Assembly (NCBI GenBank): GCA_964607705.1
Contig: CAZSLI010000007.1
Coordinates: forward strand, 1-64,000
DNA from: CAZSLI01 sp964607705
GTDB taxonomy: Bacteria; Actinomycetota; Coriobacteriia; Anaerosomatales; PHET01
Direction: 5' to 3'
DNA length: 64,000 nt
The translations under genes were made by a program, and so were the position numbers. The notes beneath the pieces are model-generated. The model was not told the origin of the DNA. It was given only the letters and a program-made list of their open reading frames with translations, and ran no database searches. Below are positions 57,705 through 64,000 of this stretch, piece after piece (position 1 is the first letter of the stretch; the number at the start of each line of letters is the position of its first letter).

Positions 57705-60700
57705 GTGTCCTTCGTGCATCTGCACACGCATACCGAGTACTCCATGCTCGACGGCGCCGCGAGGGTCAAAGACCTCGTGAGCCGCGCGGTCGAGTTCGAG
57801 ATGCCCGCGCTCTCGATCACCGACCACGGCTACATGTACGGGGCCGTGGACTTCTACAAGAATGCGGTCAAGGCCAAGGTCAAGCCGATCATCGGCTGCG
57901 AGGTCTACTTCACCCCGGAGCGCCAGCTCAGCGGGGGAAAACCCGACCTCTACCACCTGCTTCTGCTTGCCAAGAACGTGGAAGGCTATCGCAATCTGAT
58001 GGCGCTCGTGAGCGACGCCGCGGTCAGGGGATTCTACTACAAGCCTCAGGTCGACCTCGAGCTGCTGAAGCGCTACAGCGAGGGGCTCATCGGCACCTCG
58101 GCGTGCATGAGCGGCATCGTGAGCAAGTCGATCGAGCGGGGAGAGCCCGATGAGGCCCGCAAGTGGGCCGAGACCTATGCGCAGGTCTTCGCTCCGGGGG
58201 ACTTCTACCTCGAGGTCCAGGAGCAGGGCATCGTCGCCAACAACGGCGTCTCCCAGAAGCAGCTGAACGCCGCCATCGCTCAGATCGGGTCCGACCTCGG
58301 ACTCGGCCTGGTGGCCACCAACGACATCCACTACCTGTCCCGCAAGGACGCCGAGACCCAGGACCTGTTGCTGTGCATCGGTACCGGCTCGACGGTCGAC
58401 CAGCCGGGCCGGATGAAGTTCTCGTGCGACGAGTTCTACCTCAAGTCAGAGGAGGAGATGAGCGCGGCCCTCGGCGACTATCCCGAGGCGCTCGCCAACA
58501 CGCTCGAGATCGCCGAGAAGTGCAACGTCAACATCGAGACAGACCAGATCATCCTGCCGATCTTCCCGGTGCCGGAGCTCCATACCACCGAGTCTTACCT
58601 GCGGGCGGAGTGCATCGAGGGGCTCAAGCAGCGCTACGGCGATCCGGTGCCGGACGAGGTGATCGAGCGCCTCGACTACGAGCTCTCGATCGTGAACGAG
58701 AAGGGCTTCCCGGCCTACTTCCTGATCGTGGCCGATTTCACACGGTGGGCCAAAGAGAATGACATCGGCGTGGGCCCCGGCCGAGGCAGTGCTGCAGGCT
58801 CCATCATCGCGTACTCGCTCGGTATCACATCGCTCGATCCGATCGCGAACGGGCTTCTCTTCGAGCGCTTCCTCAATCCGGAGCGCACGGAGATGCCCGA
58901 TATCGATATGGACTTCGATGACGCGCGTCGCATCGAAGTCATCGACTACGTCAAAGAGAAGTACGGCGACGACAAGGTCGCCCAGATCATCACCTTCGGC
59001 ACCATGAAGGCGCGCGCCGCGATCCGCGACGCCGGCCGGGTGCTCGGCTATCCGTACGGGGTGCCGGACAAGATCAGCAAGATGATCATCGAGGACCTCG
59101 GCGCCGGCATCGACGACTCTCTGGCCGCCAACGCGGAGTTCGCCGCCGACTACAAGAACAACCCCGACACCAAGCGCATCGTCGACGCCGCGAGATCGCT
59201 CGAGGGCCTCACGCGAGGCGAGGGCATCCATGCTGCCGGTGTCGTCATCTGCCGAGATCCGCTCCACTTCCACGTGCCCGTGAAGTACGACACCAAGGGC
59301 GGCGCGGTCATCACGCAGTACGACGGCCCCACCGTTGCGGATATGGGCCTGCTGAAGATGGACTTCCTCGGCCTGCGGACGCTCACCGTCATCGCCGATG
59401 CCATCAAGAACGTCGCCCGCAGCACCGGGACACGCATCGATCCCGACGAGATCCCGCTCGACGATGACGCCACCTTCGAGCTGCTGCAGAAGGGCGACAC
59501 CGTCGGCGTCTTCCAGGTCGAGTCCCCGGGCATGCGGCAGCTGCTCCGCGACCTCAAGCCGACCACGTTCGGTGACATCGTCGCCGTGCTCGCGTTGTAC
59601 CGCCCGGGCCCCCTCGGCTCGGGCATGGTCAAGGACTTCGTCGATCGCAAGCACGGTCGCAAGCCCGTCACCTACTACGACGACCGGCTCAAGCCCATCC
59701 TCGAGGAGACGTACGGCACGGTCGTCTATCAGGAGCAGGTCATGCGCATCTCGATGCTCATGTCCGGCTTCACGGCCGCCAAGGCGGACAAGCTGCGCAA
59801 AGCCATGGGCAAGAAGGACAAGGAGGTCCTGGCAGCCCTCAAGGACGCATGGGTCACGGGAGCCGGCGACAACGGCTACGACCCCAAGCTCGCCGAGCGC
59901 ATGTGGACCGACATCGAGAAGTTCGCCGAGTACGCCTTCAACAAGAGTCACTCGGCGGCCTACGGCGTTCTCACCATGCAGACCGCCTACCTCAAGGCGC
60001 ACTACCCGCTCGAGTACATGGCGGCTGTGCTCACCAGCTACACCGGCAAGACGGACAAGATCGTCCACTACGTGGCCGCCTGCAACCAGGCGGGCATGCA
60101 GGTGCTTCCGCCGGATGTGAACTCGTCGGGCGCCGACTTCACCGCCGTGCCCGGCGAGGGGATCCGCTTCGGGCTCGCGGGTATCCGCGGCGTGGGGCAG
60201 GGCGTGGTCGCCTCGATCGTCTCGGCTCGCACCGAGGATGGGCCCTTCAAGTCACTCAATGACTTCTGCGACCGGGTAGACCTCAAGCAGCTCAACAAGA
60301 AGACCCTCGAAGCGCTCATCAAGGCAGGGGCATTCGACTCGACCGGCTACACGCGCAAGCACCTGATGAACCTCATGGAGCCCTGCGTCGATGCCGCAGC
60401 GAAGCGCCAGAAGGACCGCGACAGCGGCCAGGTCTCGATGTTCGACATGTTCGCTGCCGAGGACCACGGCATGGACGATCACACCGAGCCGCCCAACGGC
60501 GACGAGTGGGACAAGAAGCTGAAGCTCGGCTTCGAGAAGGAGATGCTCGGCATCTTCGTCTCGGACCATCCACTGCGCGAGATCGAGGCGCTCGTGCGCT
60601 CGGCGGCCACCTACTCTCTCGGCGAGCTTGACGAGATCCCTGACGGCGCCTTCGGTTGGTTCGCCGGCCTGGTCGCCTCGGTGGACCGCAAGCCAACCAA

Positions 60701-61148
60701 GAAGGGCGCCATGATGGCGATCGTCCACCTCGAGGACCTCGACGGGGCGATCGAGGCGGTGCTCTTCCCTCAGACCTACGAGAAGTACCGCGACACCGTG
60801 GTCGAGGACGCCGTCCTGCGCTTCCGGGCGAAGCTCGAGGACTCGGATCGGGGGAAGAAGCTCATCGTGAGCGACGTCGAGCCCTTCGCTGACGGGGAGT
60901 TCGCGCAGCCGCCGAAGAGGCTCGTCATCCGAACCGACGGCAGCGCGCTCGTGAACGGCCGCAGTGAATCGTTGAAGCGCATCCTGACGCACTTCCCCGG
61001 GCGAGATACGGTGGAACTCCACGTCTGGGATCCGGGCAAGCAGCGGACGCTCGTGTGCAAGATGCCGGAGCGGGTCAACGCCGAGGCGGGCGGCCTGCAT
61101 GCCGAGTTGATGGAGATGTTCGGTGCGGGGTCGATCGAGGCCGCCTAG
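57705..61148 (+). CDS. dnaE: DNA polymerase III, alpha subunit
   Basis: The 1147-residue replicative polymerase catalytic subunit. Seen: N-terminal PHP domain (FVHLHTHTEYSMLDGA; NDIHYLSRKDAETQDLL), GVGPGRGSAAGS near residue 358, the catalytic PDIDMDFDD at about 398-406, the thumb/fingers motifs GEGIHAAGVVI and FNKSHSAAYG, the beta-clamp and HhH region, and an OB-fold at about 985-1060 (FAGLVASVDRKPTKKG). DnaE1 rather than PolC (no internal exonuclease). GTG 57705 follows a purine-rich GAGGGAAG SD; the upstream open frame lies over the regulator gene in another frame. Confidence 0.96.
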   Translation: MSFVHLHTHTEYSMLDGAARVKDLVSRAVEFEMPALSITDHGYMYGAVDFYKNAVKAKVKPIIGCEVYFTPERQLSGGKPDLYHLLLLAKNVEGYRNLMALVSDAAVRGFYYKPQVDLELLKRYSEGLIGTSACMSGIVSKSIERGEPDEARKWAETYAQVFAPGDFYLEVQEQGIVANNGVSQKQLNAAIAQIGSDLGLGLVATNDIHYLSRKDAETQDLLLCIGTGSTVDQPGRMKFSCDEFYLKSEEEMSAALGDYPEALANTLEIAEKCNVNIETDQIILPIFPVPELHTTESYLRAECIEGLKQRYGDPVPDEVIERLDYELSIVNEKGFPAYFLIVADFTRWAKENDIGVGPGRGSAAGSIIAYSLGITSLDPIANGLLFERFLNPERTEMPDIDMDFDDARRIEVIDYVKEKYGDDKVAQIITFGTMKARAAIRDAGRVLGYPYGVPDKISKMIIEDLGAGIDDSLAANAEFAADYKNNPDTKRIVDAARSLEGLTRGEGIHAAGVVICRDPLHFHVPVKYDTKGGAVITQYDGPTVADMGLLKMDFLGLRTLTVIADAIKNVARSTGTRIDPDEIPLDDDATFELLQKGDTVGVFQVESPGMRQLLRDLKPTTFGDIVAVLALYRPGPLGSGMVKDFVDRKHGRKPVTYYDDRLKPILEETYGTVVYQEQVMRISMLMSGFTAAKADKLRKAMGKKDKEVLAALKDAWVTGAGDNGYDPKLAERMWTDIEKFAEYAFNKSHSAAYGVLTMQTAYLKAHYPLEYMAAVLTSYTGKTDKIVHYVAACNQAGMQVLPPDVNSSGADFTAVPGEGIRFGLAGIRGVGQGVVASIVSARTEDGPFKSLNDFCDRVDLKQLNKKTLEALIKAGAFDSTGYTRKHLMNLMEPCVDAAAKRQKDRDSGQVSMFDMFAAEDHGMDDHTEPPNGDEWDKKLKLGFEKEMLGIFVSDHPLREIEALVRSAATYSLGELDEIPDGAFGWFAGLVASVDRKPTKKGAMMAIVHLEDLDGAIEAVLFPQTYEKYRDTVVEDAVLRFRAKLEDSDRGKKLIVSDVEPFADGEFAQPPKRLVIRTDGSALVNGRSESLKRILTHFPGRDTVELHVWDPGKQRTLVCKMPERVNAEAGGLHAELMEMFGAGSIEAA

Positions 61149-61225
61149 CGCTGCGCCGATCGACGCGGCCGCCAACCGCTCCGGCAGGCCGGGGCCGACG
61201 GCACCGGGAGCCGCGTGCCGGACTG

Positions 61226-61256
61226 TTGTACTCTAGCACTCTACTGTGATAGAGTG
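61226..61256 (+). promoter_or_regulatory. his operon promoter with overlapping inverted repeat
   Basis: TTGTAC (61226-61231) and TAGAGT (61250-61255) are 18 nt apart, about 40 nt before hisZ. A perfect inverted repeat, CACTCTA-ctgtga-TAGAGTG (61237-61256), covers the spacer and the -10, the usual place of a repressor operator. It does not match the actinobacterial LexA box. Confidence 0.55.
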
Positions 61257-61294
61257 ACCGCGCTCCGCAGAGTGCGGGCGTTGGAGGTTTCCTG

Positions 61295-62554
61295 ATGCGA
61301 CCCGTCACACCCCGCGGATTCCGCGATGTACTGCCCGAGGAGGCCGCCGAGCGAGAGGTGCTCGTCGGCCGGCTAGCGTTCGCACTGTCCGCATGGGGCT
61401 ACGAGCCCGTCGAGACCCCGGCGGTCGAGCGGCTCGATACGCTCGAGTCGGCCGCAGGGCCGCTCGAGGGCACCGCCTTCCGGCTGATCGACCTCGACGG
61501 CCGGCTGCTCGCGCTGCGTCCCGATCTCACCTTGCCCACAGCCCGCCTGATCGCTTCGCGCCTTGCCGAGGAGCTCGGCCCGCACCGCCTCCGTTACTGC
61601 GGCCCGGCGTTCCGCGAGCACGAGTCGCTCCGCGGCCAGCTGAGGCAGTTCACGCAGGCCGGCATCGAACTCGTCGGCGCAAGCGGCCCAGCGGCGGATG
61701 CCGAGGTCATCGCGCTCGTCGTTGAGTCTCTCCGCGCTGCCGGGCTGCCGCGCTTCTCGGTGGCGGTAGGGTCGGTGGCGGTCTTCTCGGCGATCGTCGA
61801 GTCGGCCGGTATGCCGCGCGCGTGGGGCGAGGCGGTGGTCGCTGCCGCACACGGACGCAACCTGGTCGAACTCGACCGCTTGGCCGGCGAGCCGGGAGTC
61901 GCGCCTCAGGCTGCCCGCGCGCTCACAGCAGTGCCGCGTATCCGGGGAGGCGCCGAGGCGATCGCCGCTTGCCGGGAGGCCGCCGAGGGATGCGACGCAG
62001 ACCCGGCACTCGATGCCCTCGAAGAGACGCTCTCGCTGCTCGCGAGCGCCGACGCGGCCGAGCCGGTCGTCGTGGATTTCTCGGTCATGCGGAGCTTCGA
62101 CTACTACACGGGCATGGTCATCGAGGCCTACGCGCCCGGTGTCGGCGTTCCCATCGGTGGCGGCGGTCGCTACGACGGCGTGCTCTCGCGCTTCGGCCTC
62201 GACGCGCCCGCAGCCGGTTTCGCGCTCGGCCTCGAGCGCCTCTCCATCGCGCTGCTCGAGCAGGAGGCACCGCCGTCCACGAGGCCGCTCGACGCGGTGC
62301 TGGGTGGCGAGCCGGGCGATGCGCTCGCAGCCGCCCGACGGCTGCGGTCCGCGGGCTGGCGCGTCACGCTTTCAGAGCGGACCGGCCTCGAGCTCGTCCG
62401 CGAGGCCGATCGCCGAGGAGCCGCCGAGGCGCTGCTGGCGACGACCGACGCTATCATCCGGCTCGACCGGGCGGGCGAGCGCGCTCTGCCACTGGCCGAC
62501 CCGCTGCCGTACGCCCCGACCACCTCGTGGGCCGAAGCCGGTGATGCATCATGA
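61295..62554 (+). CDS. hisZ: ATP phosphoribosyltransferase regulatory subunit
   Basis: A 419-residue HisRS-like protein without synthetase function. Seen: TPRGFRDVLPEEAAERE, ALRPDLTLPTARLIASRL, LRYCGPAFREHES, RQFTQAGIELVG, and GGGGRYDGVLSRFG with GFALGLERLSIAL. It is called HisZ and not HisS because the HisRS-specific motifs are degenerate and the next gene, overlapping by 4 nt, is the short HisG that needs HisZ. The complex starts histidine synthesis and is inhibited by histidine. ATG 61295 has GGAGG 8 nt upstream. Confidence 0.93.
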   Translation: MRPVTPRGFRDVLPEEAAEREVLVGRLAFALSAWGYEPVETPAVERLDTLESAAGPLEGTAFRLIDLDGRLLALRPDLTLPTARLIASRLAEELGPHRLRYCGPAFREHESLRGQLRQFTQAGIELVGASGPAADAEVIALVVESLRAAGLPRFSVAVGSVAVFSAIVESAGMPRAWGEAVVAAAHGRNLVELDRLAGEPGVAPQAARALTAVPRIRGGAEAIAACREAAEGCDADPALDALEETLSLLASADAAEPVVVDFSVMRSFDYYTGMVIEAYAPGVGVPIGGGGRYDGVLSRFGLDAPAAGFALGLERLSIALLEQEAPPSTRPLDAVLGGEPGDALAAARRLRSAGWRVTLSERTGLELVREADRRGAAEALLATTDAIIRLDRAGERALPLADPLPYAPTTSWAEAGDAS

Positions 62555-63261
62555 TCGCGCTAGGTACGGGCGCCGAGCAGCGCGGCCTGCGAATCGCGGT
62601 TCCCAAGGGCGCGCTGTTCTCGGACAGTGTCCGTCTCTTGGGGGAGGCCGGCCTCGACGTCACGGGCCTTCAGAACCCGGGGCGTCAGCTCATCATCAAG
62701 ACAGCGGACGCCGAGTTCATCATCGCCAAGCCGACCGACGTGCCCGTATACGTCGCCTACGGTGGCGCGGACTGCGGGATCGCAGGCCGAGACGTGCTCG
62801 TCGAGGCGGACCTCGAGGTCGCGGAGCTGGTGGATCTCGGCTTCGGCGGTTGCCGGTTCGTGGTCGCTGAGGCCCAAGACACCGCCGGCGAGGTGAGCGA
62901 ACGTGCTCGTCACACGGGCGTGGTGCGGGTCGCGACCAAGTACCCGCGAATCGCGCAGCGCCACTTCGACGAGCGTGGCATCCAGGTGGAGATCGTGAAG
63001 CTCAACGGCAATATCGAGCTCGCGCCGCTCATCGGCATCGCGGATGTCATCGTCGACATCACGGCGACGGGGACGACACTGCGCGAGAACCGGCTGCGGA
63101 TCGTCGACGAGGTCCTGCCGAGCACCGCGCGCTTCGTGGCCAATCCGGCCGCGCTGCGAACCGACTCGCGTGTCACCGCGCTCGCCGACGCGTTGTCGGA
63201 GCTGTCGGTAGAATCGTTCGAGGCGGGCGAGGGGCCCGCCGGTACTCAGGGAGACGAGTGA
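62551..63261 (+). CDS. hisG: ATP phosphoribosyltransferase, short catalytic subunit
   Basis: A 236-residue short-form HisG that joins ATP and PRPP in the first step of histidine synthesis and works as a hetero-octamer with HisZ. Seen: RIAVPKGALFSDSVRLL, GGADCGIAGRDVL, RVATKYPRIAQRHF, and the PRPP loop DITATGTTLRENRL. It lacks the C-terminal regulatory domain of the long form. The N-terminus has a short tail (MIALGTGAEQRG) before the fold. The ATG overlaps the hisZ stop (ATGA). hisD follows after 5 nt. Confidence 0.95.
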   Translation: MIALGTGAEQRGLRIAVPKGALFSDSVRLLGEAGLDVTGLQNPGRQLIIKTADAEFIIAKPTDVPVYVAYGGADCGIAGRDVLVEADLEVAELVDLGFGGCRFVVAEAQDTAGEVSERARHTGVVRVATKYPRIAQRHFDERGIQVEIVKLNGNIELAPLIGIADVIVDITATGTTLRENRLRIVDEVLPSTARFVANPAALRTDSRVTALADALSELSVESFEAGEGPAGTQGDE

Positions 63262-63266
63262 TACCA

Positions 63267-64000
63267 ATGATGCGACGCATAGTGCTCGAGCCGGGCCAGC
63301 GCCTTACGGAAGCCGACCTCGCGCGCAGCGGGGGAGTGGATGCCGAGATCCTCGGCGTCGCGGCGAAGATCGTCGATGATGTGCGCCGCCGAGGAGACGC
63401 GGCGGTGCGTGAGCTCACTTCGCAGCTCGATAGGGTGGACCTTGCCGACTACCGCGTCACCGAGGCCGAGATAGAGGCCGCGGTCGAGGAGTGTGACGAG
63501 GAGTTCCTCGACGCCATTGCGACCGCTGCCGGAGCCATCGAGGATTTCCACCGACGCCAGTTGCCGCAGAGCTGGTTCACGGCGCAGGAAGGCGGCGTGT
63601 TCCTCGGCCAGAAGGTCACGCCTCTTACGCGGGTCGGCATCTACGTGCCCGGCGGCCGCGCTCGCTACCCCTCCAGCGTGCTCATGAACGCCATCCCCGC
63701 CTTCGTTGCGGGTGTCGAAGAGGTTGCGATGGTCGTGCCGCCCGCAGCGGATGGCAGCGTGAACCCGTACACGCTCGCGGCGGCGGCCCAGGCCGGCGTC
63801 ACCGAGATGTACAAGGTCGGCGGAGCGCAGGCGGTCGCCGCGCTCGCCTACGGCACCGACACCGTCCCGCGTGTCGACAAGATCGTCGGCCCGGGGAACG
63901 CGTACGTCACTGCAGCCAAGAAGCTCGTGATGGGCGATGTGGGGATCGACATGCTCGCCGGTCCCAGCGAAGTCCTCGTGCTCGCCGACGAGACGGCCGT
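63267..64000 (+). CDS. hisD: Histidinol dehydrogenase, 5' part (end outside window)
   Basis: About 244 codons are visible, open to the last base. HisD oxidises histidinol to histidine with two NAD+ and Zn2+. Seen: VRRRGDAAVRELTSQLD, VGIYVPGGRARYPSSVLMNAIPA, VGGAQAVAALAYGTDTVPRVDKIVGPGNAYV and DMLAGPSEVLVLADE, all strongly conserved in the family. Start ATG 63267 or the adjacent in-frame ATG 63270; AGGGAG lies somewhat far upstream (13 nt). It is the third gene of the his operon. The catalytic Glu/His pair is past the window end. Confidence 0.95.
   Translation, partial: MMRRIVLEPGQRLTEADLARSGGVDAEILGVAAKIVDDVRRRGDAAVRELTSQLDRVDLADYRVTEAEIEAAVEECDEEFLDAIATAAGAIEDFHRRQLPQSWFTAQEGGVFLGQKVTPLTRVGIYVPGGRARYPSSVLMNAIPAFVAGVEEVAMVVPPAADGSVNPYTLAAAAQAGVTEMYKVGGAQAVAALAYGTDTVPRVDKIVGPGNAYVTAAKKLVMGDVGIDMLAGPSEVLVLADETA

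Noticed and set aside
61237..61256. LexA (SOS) box before the his operon
   Set aside because: The actinobacterial consensus CGAAC-N4-GTTCG is not present; the palindrome differs in sequence and spacing.
61295..62554. Histidyl-tRNA synthetase
   Set aside because: HisRS motifs are degenerate and the gene overlaps a short-form hisG, which points to HisZ.
1..64000. rRNA, tRNA and CRISPR arrays
   Set aside because: No regularly spaced repeats and no cloverleaf or rRNA-like stretch were recognised in the gaps; a covariance search was not possible here.

Overview
The window is a GC-rich chromosomal segment that reads like a Gram-positive actinobacterium. Leaders carry strong Shine-Dalgarno (SD) sequences, GTG and TTG starts are common, and genes overlap by 1-11 nt. 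The dense multiheme c-type cytochrome genes suggest an anaerobic, respiring or electroactive member of the Coriobacteriia/OPB41-like lineages; that placement is inferred from gene content only. No rRNA, tRNA, transposase, integrase or CRISPR array was seen, and no gene-free stretch exceeds about 270 bases.

Layout. (1) 1-6448, plus strand: amino acid biosynthesis, with the end of ilvC, a class V aminotransferase, serA, leuA and leuC. (2) 6678-14486, plus strand: cytochrome cassette 1, coding for a membrane TPR protein, an NHL beta-propeller protein, a secreted hexaheme cytochrome with its own terminator, then an operon of two membrane-anchored 12-heme cytochromes and a PglL/Wzy-like glycan transferase. 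(3) 14500-40460: a surface-glycan and glycosylation island of about 26 kb. It holds PglF/PglE/PglD/PglC/PglA-like functions, sugar aminotransferases, methyltransferases, many glycosyltransferases, an ABC glycan exporter and two more Wzy-like membrane proteins. (4) 40576-46264, plus strand: cytochrome cassette 2, a paralogous copy of cassette 1 in the same gene order and with the same heme count (6+12+12). (5) 46335-54240: leucine/isoleucine genes resume with leuD, leuB, ilvE and cimA, interrupted by two membrane glycan genes (46863-48590 on the minus strand, 49895-51679 on the plus strand). (6) 54349-64000: a FAH-family enzyme, an MFS transporter, a membrane protein, a YerC-like TrpR-fold regulator, dnaE, and the start of the histidine operon (hisZ, hisG, hisD, the last cut by the window end).

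How the genes may work together. leuA/leuC and leuD/leuB lie on either side of about 40 kb that contains both cytochrome cassettes and the glycan island. With cimA and ilvE, the same LeuBCD enzymes could serve both leucine synthesis and the citramalate route to isoleucine. The cytochrome cassettes look like two parallel extracellular electron conduits. In each, two 12-heme proteins would carry charge outward from the membrane, a secreted hexaheme protein with a conserved C-terminal tail could act or assemble outside, and the NHL and TPR proteins could serve as assembly or scaffold factors. A PglL/Wzy-like gene overlaps the end of a 12-heme cytochrome gene and a bacillosamine-type (Pgl) pathway sits next to it, so glycosylation of the extracellular cytochromes is a specific, untested hypothesis.
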